A DNA stretch of 64,000 nt, from positions 682,001 to 746,000 of the forward strand of contig NZ_VRKO01000016.1 in the NCBI RefSeq assembly GCF_012271765.1, read 5' to 3'. Below, piece after piece: positions 26,467-34,736 of the stretch (the first letter of the stretch is position 1; the number at the start of each line of letters is the position of its first letter). The notes under the pieces are model-generated. The model ran no database searches and was not told the DNA's origin. It saw nothing but the letters and a program-made list of their open reading frames with translations. This DNA is from Erwinia rhapontici (GTDB taxonomy: Bacteria; Pseudomonadota; Gammaproteobacteria; Enterobacterales; Enterobacteriaceae). The translations under genes and the position numbers were made by a program.

Positions 26467-26895
26467 TCAGAACTGTGGTGAGTTATCGACTTGCACCATC
26501 ACCACATTAATTTTTGAAACTGAACTAACAGTGACAGTTTCAGCAGGATCACTGCCTTTCCAGCAATATCCCTCCACTGAACAGAAATTTTGCTTAGTGT
26601 AGCCAAGAGATGCCAGATAAGCGTTAACCCTACTGGCATCAATTGTATTGTAAAACGTAACCGAATAGACAAGTGATCCGGGACCCGCCACGTTATAAAA
26701 ATCAAACTCATAGCGGTCAGATATTCTTGGTATTTTTTTCAGGATGTCCGGGGTGTAAAATTCATATTCCCGCTTATCTTGTTCAGTGTAGTGTGCGCTA
26801 CCCGCCAGCTCTATTTTTATCGTTGGCCAGCAGTAAAAAAACACGCCTGCTATCACAACGATAATGAACAGTGTTGCTTTAAGTGAGCTTTTCAT
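26467..26895 (-). CDS. Membrane-anchored small protein, putative immunity protein
   Basis: This 142-residue protein has one N-terminal membrane segment (ATLFIIVVIAGVFFYCW) and a periplasmic-facing domain with two cysteines (NFCSVEGYCWKG). I do not recognise a family. It overlaps the preceding gene by 4 bases (coupled translation) and is third in the hcp module. Together with the topology this points to an immunity protein acting in the periplasm. Low GC content compared with flanking core genes. Confidence 0.62.
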   Translation of the reverse strand: MKSSLKATLFIIVVIAGVFFYCWPTIKIELAGSAHYTEQDKREYEFYTPDILKKIPRISDRYEFDFYNVAGPGSLVYSVTFYNTIDASRVNAYLASLGYTKQNFCSVEGYCWKGSDPAETVTVSSVSKINVVMVQVDNSPQF

Positions 26896-27593
26896 ACAAT
26901 TAAATCCTTCCTCTTGCCATCTTGTATGAAAGAGCCATCCATGGTTGCAATAGCAACGTTTCCTGATTTCCAGTCATTGTAGGGTTTTATGGCCTGCATG
27001 AAATTAGGCAACTGGCCTAAGCGTGGTTTAGCGTTTGGGAATCGCTCTGGGTTCGGGAATAATAATGGTCGGAAGGTTTCATTTTTCCAGGAACCGATTT
27101 TTCCGTAATAATCCCATCTTTTCAGTGCCTCTGCTTTGCTGACTGGACGCAGCATTGCGAAAGGATTCTGAACGGAAACAACACGGTAAAAGCCCAGCAA
27201 GTCTGACACCAGGTCTTCTCCACTAAATCCACTGTCAGTCACCATATTGTTAGGAAATGAACCCTGAAATGCTTCAAACTTTCGCGCCATTGTCATCATC
27301 ATAGCGAGTGCGATGCTTTTGCGTTCTTGATAAGGACGTCCCTTTCGTATACGCCATTTGATAAACTTTCCTACCCGAATTATCCGGTACGGAGATACCA
27401 TAAACTGGGCATAGGTGGCATCGTAGCGACTTGCACTCATTGCTTCACCAGCGTCGAATTTGCTCATCAATATTCTGATGTCATCTCCTCTCGCATGACC
27501 AAGATCAATCCAGCCCAGCACTTCCGTGTAGATCAGGCCACCTCTGGCACTTGCCGCTTGTGAGCCATCAATGATTTCATTCCGTGTACTCAT
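26892..27593 (-). CDS. Putative T6SS effector, DUF4056-like
   Basis: This 233-residue protein has no signal peptide or membrane segment. The block QAASARGGLIYTEVLGWIDL, then GHARGDDIR (residues about 13-41), resembles the conserved GG-Y-GxIDxxHxR..D signature I associate with DUF4056; the His-Arg-Asp residues may be functional. Later motifs include SGEDLVSDLLGFYRVV. It is encoded 114 bases after hcp and immediately before a membrane-anchored protein, the layout of Hcp-delivered effector/immunity pairs. The periplasmic orientation of the partner suggests a target in the cell envelope. Biochemical activity is unknown. Confidence 0.58.
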   Translation of the reverse strand: MSTRNEIIDGSQAASARGGLIYTEVLGWIDLGHARGDDIRILMSKFDAGEAMSASRYDATYAQFMVSPYRIIRVGKFIKWRIRKGRPYQERKSIALAMMMTMARKFEAFQGSFPNNMVTDSGFSGEDLVSDLLGFYRVVSVQNPFAMLRPVSKAEALKRWDYYGKIGSWKNETFRPLLFPNPERFPNAKPRLGQLPNFMQAIKPYNDWKSGNVAIATMDGSFIQDGKRKDLIV

Positions 27594-27707
27594 TCCTCAA
27601 AATTCCCTTTCTGTTAAAAAATACAATTTAATTATTACGGCATAGCAAGTCTGGGCTCCAGGCTTACGCTTAGCAGGGATGGCATTGGTTAAATCTGACA
27701 ATCAGGG

Positions 27708-28190
27708 TTATATCTCTCTGTTTTCTTTGATATTCCATCCTGACGAGAATTCAGCGCCACGGGAACCTTCCTGTGTTTGCTCAAAATAATGATTACTGAC
27801 CTCTGCTGCTCTGAAGCAATAGGTGACGCCAAATAAATCCTGTTCCGATGCACCATTAAATATTACATCCGTTACCATAACCTGCTTTAGTGTTATCCTA
27901 AAAAATTCTAGTTGTTCGCCACCAGCCTTACATGAAGAAAGCTGTACCGAATTAATATGTTTCCCATTCGATACATAGCGCACAAGACCAGATGTTGCTT
28001 TATCGATAAACGCATTCACCGTTAAATCACGATATATGACTTTCCCGGAGCCTCCGCCGCTTCCTGTTTCCATGCCAGATGGTTGCGTAGCACCCCAGCT
28101 GAATGATTCTATCTGTATCCATCCCTGATGGCGGGCATCTCTTGACTCCCCTGTGACACCATCAATTTTTAAGAAAATGTCCGTACTCAT
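27708..28190 (-). CDS. hcp: Type VI secretion system tube protein Hcp
   Basis: This 160-residue Hcp starts MSTDIFLKIDGVTGESRDAR and has the family features HQGWIQIESFSWGATQP and GKVIYRDLTVNAFIDKATSG. Hcp hexamers stack into the T6SS inner tube and carry small effectors in their lumen. No other T6SS structural gene is in the window, so this is an orphan or accessory hcp that needs a secretion apparatus encoded elsewhere. Two downstream genes on the same strand look like its cargo and the matching immunity protein. Confidence 0.9.
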   Translation of the reverse strand: MSTDIFLKIDGVTGESRDARHQGWIQIESFSWGATQPSGMETGSGGGSGKVIYRDLTVNAFIDKATSGLVRYVSNGKHINSVQLSSCKAGGEQLEFFRITLKQVMVTDVIFNGASEQDLFGVTYCFRAAEVSNHYFEQTQEGSRGAEFSSGWNIKENREI

Positions 28191-28488
28191 ATCGTTCTCC
28201 CTTAGTTATATATTATGTGGACATTACCTTAAAAAGGGAATTATGGGAAGTGGACATAAACATTGAATTACATATTAAAAGCACAAAGGATATTTCTTAA
28301 ATAAAGCCAGTAATTTTTAAATGAAAGTGTTTTTTATTATTATTTTTTTAAAATTAGTTTTTAATATCAGGTTGATATAATAATTCTTCTGCCCATGAAA
28401 TTATATAGATGTTTTTGGTTATCTTTTGTTGTTATTTGTCCAGGCCGGTATATCTCTGTGTTTCTATAAAAATTGTCACAAGGCATAT

Positions 28489-28505
28489 TGCACCGTCAGC
28501 GCGCA
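28489..28505. promoter_or_regulatory. NtrC-like enhancer site 1
   Basis: TGCACC-GTCAG-CGCGCA matches the NtrC consensus TGCACC-N5-GGTGCA with a perfect left half and 4 of 6 bases in the right half. It lies about 230 bases upstream of the predicted guaD transcription start. Confidence 0.5.
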
Positions 28506-28519
28506 ACGGCGGGAGATTC

Positions 28520-28536
28520 TGCGTTAGCGCGGTGCA
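28520..28536. promoter_or_regulatory. NtrC-like enhancer site 2
   Basis: TGCGTT-AGCGC-GGTGCA has a perfect right half and 3 of 6 in the left half. Its centre is 31 bases from site 1, three helical turns, the spacing of the paired NtrC sites upstream of glnA. Confidence 0.5.
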
Positions 28537-28580
28537 ACGCCATCAGGATGATGAGGTAAAACCGGATAAAAGCTGGGTAA

Positions 28581-28611
28581 GCAATCGGTTGCTTTTCAGG
28601 CAACCGATTGC
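28581..28611. promoter_or_regulatory. Inverted repeat with two PurR-like arms upstream of guaD
   Basis: A perfect 12-bp inverted repeat (GCAATCGGTTGC, 7-base spacer, GCAACCGATTGC). Each arm alone is a near-palindrome matching the PurR core GCAAACGTTTGC at 10 of 12 bases. It could be a double operator for a LacI-family regulator, or an RNA hairpin, but it lies upstream of the predicted start site, so a DNA role is likelier. Confidence 0.45.
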
Positions 28612-28699
28612 GTGGGCATTTTCCGAAAAAGAGAAGATAACGTGCAATTAAAATATATAACTAATTGTTTTTTAATGTTAATTAACAGGAGTTCTTTCA

Positions 28700-28715
28700 T
28701 GGCATAACTCTTGCA
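28700..28715 (+). promoter_or_regulatory. Sigma-54 promoter of guaD-xdhABC
   Basis: TGGCATAACTCTTGCA has the invariant GG and GC doublets with the exact -24/-12 spacing of RpoN promoters (TGGCAC-N5-TTGCA), differing at one main consensus base. Transcription would begin near 28726, about 57 bases before the guaD start codon. Confidence 0.72.
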
Positions 28716-28782
28716 TTATTGCTTTCATCTGCCAGCCCGCCATGACGCACCATGAGCAGGCCGCTTAATGAAAGGAATTGTT

Positions 28783-30114
28783 ATGTCTCAGAATGCAACC
28801 CAGGCTATCCGCGCCAGTTTTTTTGATATCAGCCACACGGTGGACCATCCGCAGCAGTTGCCGGAGGCCGCTCGCTATATTGCCGACGGGCTGCTGTTGC
28901 TCAATCAGGGCGTTATCGTCGGGTTGTCAGACTGGGAAGAGGGGCAGCACCGGCTGACGCCGGAGGTGGATCTGCTGGACTGCCGTGGTCGGTTAATTGT
29001 TCCGGGTTTTATCGATACGCATATCCACTACCCGCAAACCGAAATGATCGGCGCATTTGGTGAACAGCTGCTGGAGTGGCTAAATCAGTACACGTTCCCG
29101 GTTGAAAGCCAGTATCACTGTCCGCAGCATGCGGCACGCATGTCGGCATTTTTCCTGCAACAGCTGCTGAGTAACGGTACCACCACTGCTCTGGTGTTTG
29201 GCACCGTCCATCCGCAGTCGGTGGATGCGCTGTTTACCGCGGCATCGGCCCTCGAAATGCGGCTGATTGCGGGCAAAGTGATGATGGATCGTAATGGTCC
29301 GGATGCGCTGATGGAGACGCCGGAGCAGAGCTACCAACAGACCCGTGAACTGATTGAGCGCTGGCATAATAAAGGGCGCCTGAGCTATGCCCTGACACCG
29401 CGCTTTGCCCCGACCTCATCGCCCGAACTGCTGGCGAAAGTGCAGCAGCTGCGTCATGAGTTCCCGGATACATGGGTACACACGCACCTCAGCGAAAACC
29501 CGCAGGAGATCGCCTGGGTAAAAACACTTTTCCCGCAGCATAACGGCTACCTGGATGTGTATCACCAGTATCAGTTGACCGGGAAGCGCAGTCTGTTTGC
29601 GCACTGCCTGCATCTGGACCGACACGAATGGGACTGCCTCCACCACACCGATTCCGCCGTCGCATTCTGCCCGACCTCCAATCTGTTCCTGGGCAGCGGC
29701 CTGTTTGACCTGAAAACCTGCTGGCACAAACGGGTGAAGATGGGCATTGGTACGGATGTCGGCGCGGGCACGACCTTTAACATGCTGCAAACAATGGGAG
29801 AAGCTTACAAAGTGGGGCAGCTCCAGCGCTATACACTTTCAGCCTGTGAAGCCTTCTACCATGCCACGCTGGGCGGGGCGAAAGCGCTGGATCTCGATGA
29901 CCGCATTGGCAACTTTATGCCGGGTAAAGAGGCCGATTTTGTGATCCTCGATCCGGCAGTCTCCCCGCTGCAACAGATGCGCCACGCCAACAGCCGTGAT
30001 ATCTGGGAGAAACTGTTTGTACTGATGACGCTGGGTGACGATCGCAATATCGCCGCCACCTGGGTCAATGGTCGCTGCGTCTGGCAGCGTGAAGAGAAGG
30101 AGCAGGCCGCATGA
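28783..30114 (+). CDS. guaD: Guanine deaminase
   Basis: This 443-residue amidohydrolase converts guanine to xanthine and ammonia, the first step feeding xanthine dehydrogenase. Zinc-site motifs are DTHIHYPQTEM (about residue 75), WVHTHLSEN (about 230), FAHCLHL (about 272) and GIGTDVGAGTTFNML (about 323). The ATG at 28783 follows AAAGGA; the ATG five codons upstream has no ribosome site. Its stop overlaps the xdhA start (ATGA), so translation is coupled. It is first in the guaD-xdhABC operon behind a sigma-54 promoter, so it probably responds to nitrogen limitation. Confidence 0.93.
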   Translation: MSQNATQAIRASFFDISHTVDHPQQLPEAARYIADGLLLLNQGVIVGLSDWEEGQHRLTPEVDLLDCRGRLIVPGFIDTHIHYPQTEMIGAFGEQLLEWLNQYTFPVESQYHCPQHAARMSAFFLQQLLSNGTTTALVFGTVHPQSVDALFTAASALEMRLIAGKVMMDRNGPDALMETPEQSYQQTRELIERWHNKGRLSYALTPRFAPTSSPELLAKVQQLRHEFPDTWVHTHLSENPQEIAWVKTLFPQHNGYLDVYHQYQLTGKRSLFAHCLHLDRHEWDCLHHTDSAVAFCPTSNLFLGSGLFDLKTCWHKRVKMGIGTDVGAGTTFNMLQTMGEAYKVGQLQRYTLSACEAFYHATLGGAKALDLDDRIGNFMPGKEADFVILDPAVSPLQQMRHANSRDIWEKLFVLMTLGDDRNIAATWVNGRCVWQREEKEQAA

Positions 30115-31553
30115 TCCAGTTTTTACTTAACCAGCGCCTGGTCAGTGAGCAGGACCTTGACCCCAATACCACGATCCTGAACTACCTGCGCCAGAACCAC
30201 CGGCGTTGCGGCACCAAAGAGGGGTGTGCCTCCGGGGATTGCGGTGCCTGCACCGTCACGCTGGGCCATGTGGATCAAGGGAAAATGCGCTATCAGACGG
30301 TGAACAGCTGTCTGACGTTTGTCAGCCATTTACAGGGAAAACAGCTGATCAGCGTGGAAGATCTCCGCCAGCCGGAGGGCCTGCATGGCGTACAGCAGGC
30401 GATGGTGGACTGCCATGCTTCACAGTGTGGTTTCTGCACGCCGGGCTTTGTGATGTCGATTTTCACCCTGCAAAAAAATGGCGGCGGTCATCACCAGCAG
30501 ATCGAACAGGCGCTGGCCGGCAATCTTTGCCGCTGCACCGGCTACCGTCCGATTGTCGATGCCGCCCGCCAGGCCTGCGCGCTGGCACAGCAGGACAGCT
30601 TTGATCGGCAGGAAGCGGCGACTGTGGCGCAGTTGCTGACGCTGCAAACCCCGGAGATGCAGGAAATTAACCACCGGGGCAACCGCTGCCTGCTGCCGAA
30701 AACAGTGAAGCAGCTGTCCGATGCGCTGCTTGCCCATCCGCAGGCGAAACTGCTGGCCGGGGGAACTGACCTGGCGCTGCAGGTGACCCAGCGCGGCGAA
30801 GCGTTACCGCTGTTGGTCGCCCTTGATCAGATCGATGAGCTGAAGCACTGCACGCTCAGTGACGATGAGATGGTGCTGGGCGCCGGGACGTCCCTGAGCG
30901 ACTGCTGGCAATGGCTGGAGGAGGGTATCCCCGCGCTGACGCAGATTCTGGCGCGTTTTGCCTCGCAGCAGATCCGCAACCTCGGCACGCTGGGGGGGAA
31001 TATTGGCAACGCCTCCCCGATTGGCGATATGCCGCCTATGTTGCTGGCGCTGGATGCATCGCTGATTTTGCAACAGGGCGGCAGCCAGCGTCGTCTGCCG
31101 TTAGACGACTTCTTCCTCAGTTACCGTAAAACGGCGCTGCGCGAGGGCGAATTTATCCGCGCTGTGGTGATACCACGGGCCATGATCGCGCAGCATTTCC
31201 GCGCCTGGAAAGTGTCTAAACGGCGGGAGGATGATATTTCCGCTGTGTTTGCCGCCTTCACGCTGGCGACGGATGACGCGGGCCGCATCAGCAGCGTGCG
31301 CATCGCGTTTGGCGGGATGGCCGAAACACCACGCCGTGCCCATCACTGTGAGCAACAATTACTGGGACAAATGCTGACGACGACCGCGGTAGAAAGCGCC
31401 TGTCGTGCACTGGAACAGGATTTTCAGCCGCTGAGCGATTTCCGCGCCAGCGCTGAGTATCGCCTGCAACTGGCGAAAAACCTGCTGCGGCGTTATCACG
31501 CCACGCTGAGTGGCGAACTGACCGTGACGGAGGTATCAGACTATGTCTTATAA
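30111..31553 (+). CDS. xdhA: Xanthine dehydrogenase small subunit (2Fe-2S and FAD domains)
   Basis: This 480-residue subunit has two 2Fe-2S clusters: the plant-ferredoxin type GTKEGCASGDCGACTV near residue 40 and the all-alpha type CHASQCGFCTPGF with GNLCRCTGYRP near 103-145. After a linker comes the FAD-binding domain (LLAGGTDLALQVT near 217; RNLGTLGGNIGNASPIGDM near 290). It passes electrons from the molybdenum site to FAD and NAD. It overlaps guaD by 4 bases and xdhB by 11 bases, typical of a tightly coupled operon. Confidence 0.93.
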   Translation: MIQFLLNQRLVSEQDLDPNTTILNYLRQNHRRCGTKEGCASGDCGACTVTLGHVDQGKMRYQTVNSCLTFVSHLQGKQLISVEDLRQPEGLHGVQQAMVDCHASQCGFCTPGFVMSIFTLQKNGGGHHQQIEQALAGNLCRCTGYRPIVDAARQACALAQQDSFDRQEAATVAQLLTLQTPEMQEINHRGNRCLLPKTVKQLSDALLAHPQAKLLAGGTDLALQVTQRGEALPLLVALDQIDELKHCTLSDDEMVLGAGTSLSDCWQWLEEGIPALTQILARFASQQIRNLGTLGGNIGNASPIGDMPPMLLALDASLILQQGGSQRRLPLDDFFLSYRKTALREGEFIRAVVIPRAMIAQHFRAWKVSKRREDDISAVFAAFTLATDDAGRISSVRIAFGGMAETPRRAHHCEQQLLGQMLTTTAVESACRALEQDFQPLSDFRASAEYRLQLAKNLLRRYHATLSGELTVTEVSDYVL

Positions 31554-33906
31554 ACCCCCGGCGTTAAGCCCGGACGCGCTGGCCCGCCAGTTTCAACAAC
31601 ACAATGCGGGGGGCGTGGGTAAAAGCACGCGACATGACAGCGCAGCGATGCATGTCGCCGGAGAAGCCCTCTACATTGACGACCGTCTGGAACTGCCGGG
31701 CATGTTGCATCTCTCTCCGCGCCTTAGCGAACATGCCCATGCGCGTATTCTCAGCATCGACGTTGAACCGTGCTACCGCGTACCCGGCGTGGTGCAGGTG
31801 CTGACCTGGGAAAACGTTCCCGGTGAGCTGGATATTGGCCCGCTGGAGCCGGGCGATCCGTTGATGGCGAAAGCGATCGTGGAATACGTCGGGCAGATGG
31901 TGTTGGTGGTGGCCGCAGAAAGTGAGCAGGCGGCGCGTCAGGCGGCCGCGCTGGCGGTGATTGAATATCAGCCGCTGACCCCGTTGCTGGACGTGAAGCA
32001 GGCGCTGGAGCAGGGCAGTTTTGTCCAGCAACCGCATATCCACCAGCGCGGGGATGCTGATGCAGCGCTGGAGAAGGCACCCCATCGCCTGAAGGGCGAG
32101 TTTCATATTGGCGGCCAGGAGCATTTCTATCTGGAAACCCAGGTGGCGCTGGTGGTGCCGGGCGAAGATCGCGCGTTGCAGGTTTACTCCTCTACCCAGA
32201 ACCCCACCGAAGTGCAGAAGCTGGTGGCATCGGTGATGGGGCTGACGATGAATAAAGTGACCATCGATATGCGCCGCATGGGAGGCGGTTTCGGCGGTAA
32301 AGAAACGCAGGCAGCAGGCGTCGCCTGCCTCTGTGCGCTGGCGGCACGTCTGAGCGGGAGGCCTGCCAAAATGCGGCTGTCGCGGCGTGACGATATGCTG
32401 ACGACCGGAAAACGGCATCCGTTTTTCGTGCGTTATGACGTGGGTGTGGAGGCTGACGGGCGTTTCAGCGGGGTGAAGATCGACCTGGCGGGGAACTGTG
32501 GCTACTCGCTGGATCTGTCCGGTTCGATCGTCGATCGCGCCATGTTCCACGCCGACAACGCCTACTATCTCGGTGATGTGCTGATCACCGGCTACCGCTG
32601 CCGCACGAACACCGCGTCCAATACCGCCTATCGCGGTTTTGGCGGCCCGCAGGGCATGGTGGCGATTGAGCAGATCATGGATCATATCGCCCGTGAGCTG
32701 GGCCTTGACCCGCTGGAGGTGCGCAAACGTAACTACTACGGCAAACAGACGCGCAACGTCACCCACTATTATCAGACGGTCGAGGATAATCTGCTGGATG
32801 AGGTCACCGCACAGCTGGAACAGAGCGCGGACTATGCCGCACGCCGTGCGCAGATCACCGCCTTTAATGCTGCCAGCCCGGTGATGAAACGCGGCCTGGC
32901 CCTGACACCCGTGAAGTTTGGCATCTCCTTTACTTCCAGCTTTCTCAACCAGGCGGGAGCACTGATCCTGATTTACACCGATGGTACGGTACAGTTGAAT
33001 CATGGCGGCACCGAAATGGGCCAGGGGCTGAACACCAAAGTGGCGCAGATTGTCGCTGAGGTGCTGCAAATCGATATTAACAGCATTCAGATCACCGCTA
33101 CCGATACCGGGAAAGTGCCTAACACCTCGCCCACGGCGGCCTCCAGCGGCACAGACCTTAACGGTAAGGCGGCGCAGAATGCGGCTGAAATCCTGCGTGA
33201 AAGACTGGTCAGCATGCTGTGTAAGCTGCATGACTGTCGCGCAGAACAGGTAACGTTCAGCAACGGCATTGTTCACGTCGGCGATAAATACTTTACCTTT
33301 GCCGATGTCGCCCAACTGGCATGGCTGAATCAGGTTCCGCTTTCTGCCACCGGCTACTACCGTGTGCCGGGCATCCACTACAACCGCCTGGCCGGGCGGG
33401 GGCAGCCGTTTTATTACTTTGCCTATGGCGCGGCCTGTGCCGAAGTGCTGATCGACAGCCTGACCGGGGAATACCGCCTGCTGCGTGCCGATATTCTGCA
33501 TGACGTGGGGGCTTCGCTGAACCCGGCCATTGATATCGGTCAGGTAGAGGGCGGTTTCGTACAGGGTATGGGCTGGCTGACCAGCGAAGAGCTGGTGTGG
33601 AACGACAAAGGTCGTCTGCTGACCGATGGCCCGGCCAGCTACAAAATTCCTGCGATTGGCGACGTGCCGCACGATCTGCGGGTGACGCTGGTCGAAAATC
33701 GCAAAAATCCGCAGGACACCGTGTTCCATTCTAAAGCGGTGGGAGAACCGCCGTTTATGCTGGGGATCGCCGTCTGGTGCGCCTTGCAGGATGCGGTGTC
33801 CAGCGTGGGCGGCTACCGCCAGCATCCGCTGCTGGATGCACCCGCCACGCCAGAGCGCGTGTTCTGGGGCGCGGAGAAACAGCGTTCAGGAGGTGAAGAT
33901 GCGTAG
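31543..33906 (+). CDS. xdhB: Xanthine dehydrogenase large subunit (molybdenum cofactor domain)
   Basis: This 787-residue molybdopterin subunit has the substrate and cofactor motifs GGQEHFYLETQ, RMGGGFGGKETQA (about residue 245), AYRGFGGPQGM (about 362) and the catalytic-Glu motif KAVGEPPFMLG near residue 735. It oxidises hypoxanthine to xanthine and xanthine to urate together with XdhA. A minus-strand open frame of 753 codons covers it, a by-product of strong codon bias. xdhC overlaps its end by 8 bases. Confidence 0.93.
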   Translation: MSYKPPALSPDALARQFQQHNAGGVGKSTRHDSAAMHVAGEALYIDDRLELPGMLHLSPRLSEHAHARILSIDVEPCYRVPGVVQVLTWENVPGELDIGPLEPGDPLMAKAIVEYVGQMVLVVAAESEQAARQAAALAVIEYQPLTPLLDVKQALEQGSFVQQPHIHQRGDADAALEKAPHRLKGEFHIGGQEHFYLETQVALVVPGEDRALQVYSSTQNPTEVQKLVASVMGLTMNKVTIDMRRMGGGFGGKETQAAGVACLCALAARLSGRPAKMRLSRRDDMLTTGKRHPFFVRYDVGVEADGRFSGVKIDLAGNCGYSLDLSGSIVDRAMFHADNAYYLGDVLITGYRCRTNTASNTAYRGFGGPQGMVAIEQIMDHIARELGLDPLEVRKRNYYGKQTRNVTHYYQTVEDNLLDEVTAQLEQSADYAARRAQITAFNAASPVMKRGLALTPVKFGISFTSSFLNQAGALILIYTDGTVQLNHGGTEMGQGLNTKVAQIVAEVLQIDINSIQITATDTGKVPNTSPTAASSGTDLNGKAAQNAAEILRERLVSMLCKLHDCRAEQVTFSNGIVHVGDKYFTFADVAQLAWLNQVPLSATGYYRVPGIHYNRLAGRGQPFYYFAYGAACAEVLIDSLTGEYRLLRADILHDVGASLNPAIDIGQVEGGFVQGMGWLTSEELVWNDKGRLLTDGPASYKIPAIGDVPHDLRVTLVENRKNPQDTVFHSKAVGEPPFMLGIAVWCALQDAVSSVGGYRQHPLLDAPATPERVFWGAEKQRSGGEDA

Positions 33907-34672
33907 CGATGACTGGATTACTGTTCTGGCAAACCTGCGCGATCGTGCAGAGCCCTGTGTGCTGCTGACGGTACTGGATGATAAAGGGTCTGTCCCACGC
34001 GATCGCGGCAGTAAAATGGTGGTGACCGCCGATAAAACCTGGCTGACCATCGGCGGCGGCCATCTTGAGTTTCAGTCGGTTGCCATTGCACGCGAGATGC
34101 TGCTTGCCGGGCAGACGCAGGCGCGCTACGAGCAGTTTAACCTCGGGGCGCGTCTTGGGCAGTGCTGTGGCGGCATCAGCAGCGTGCTGTTCGAACCGCT
34201 GATCCAGGCGCAGCCGCAGATAGCGGTCTTCGGTGCCGGGCATGTTGGTCAGGCACTGGTGACGTTACTGGCAACGTTACCCTGTCACGTTCACTGGGTG
34301 GATGAACGGGCGGAACAGTTTACCCAGGTGCCACCCGGCGTCACCGTTTGCTGCCTTGAAGACCCGACAGAGCAGGTAAAACGTATGCCTGCGGGCAGCT
34401 ACTACGTGGTGATGACCCATCATCATCCACGCGATCTTGAACTCTGTGAAGCGATCCTCCGCCGTGATGATGTCGCTTATTTCGGCATGATCGGCTCAGA
34501 CACCAAACGCCAGCGCTTTGACTATCGGCTGGAGGGCAAAGGCTTCAGCCGTGACCAGCTCAATCGTCTGCGCTGCCCGATTGGCTTGCCGGATGTGAAA
34601 GGTAAACTCCCTGCGGAAATCGCGGTGGCCGTGGCGGCGGAGATTATTGCCTGCTATCAACGACGGGAATGA
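33899..34672 (+). CDS. xdhC: Xanthine dehydrogenase maturation protein XdhC
   Basis: This 257-residue XdhC/CoxI protein inserts the sulfurated molybdenum cofactor into XdhB. Visible features are GSVPRDRGSKMVV and TIGGGHLEFQ near the N terminus, LGQCCGG (about residue 88), and a Rossmann domain IAVFGAGHVGQALV (about 107). YFGMIGSDTKRQRF lies further on. The ATG at 33899 has an AGGAGG site inside the end of xdhB. The frame extends upstream over xdhB but that is not used. It ends the operon. Confidence 0.92.
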   Translation: MRSDDWITVLANLRDRAEPCVLLTVLDDKGSVPRDRGSKMVVTADKTWLTIGGGHLEFQSVAIAREMLLAGQTQARYEQFNLGARLGQCCGGISSVLFEPLIQAQPQIAVFGAGHVGQALVTLLATLPCHVHWVDERAEQFTQVPPGVTVCCLEDPTEQVKRMPAGSYYVVMTHHHPRDLELCEAILRRDDVAYFGMIGSDTKRQRFDYRLEGKGFSRDQLNRLRCPIGLPDVKGKLPAEIAVAVAAEIIACYQRRE

Positions 34673-34736
34673 TTTTGCGCCACGGCGCGCGGGCGATTAT
34701 GCTGGAGGTTCAGCCAAAGGGAATGGGAGCAAGGAA

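Larger units (their letters stand above)
28191..28782. other. Long intergenic region between hcp and guaD
   Basis: The hcp-proximal half (28191-28420) is very AT-rich and probably contains the hcp promoter. The guaD-proximal half contains the NtrC-like sites, the inverted repeat and the sigma-54 promoter listed separately. An 80-codon frame at 28409-28651 crosses these regulatory elements and lacks a ribosome site, so it is not counted as a gene. Confidence 0.6.

Noticed and set aside
28409-28651. 80-codon frame between hcp and guaD
   Set aside because: It runs across the NtrC-like sites and the inverted repeat, has no ribosome site and no recognisable product.
31564-33825. 753-codon open frame on the minus strand opposite xdhB
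   Set aside because: It mirrors the codon structure of xdhB, has no ribosome site, and its product (rich in His, Arg, Gln) has no domain. It is an antisense shadow.
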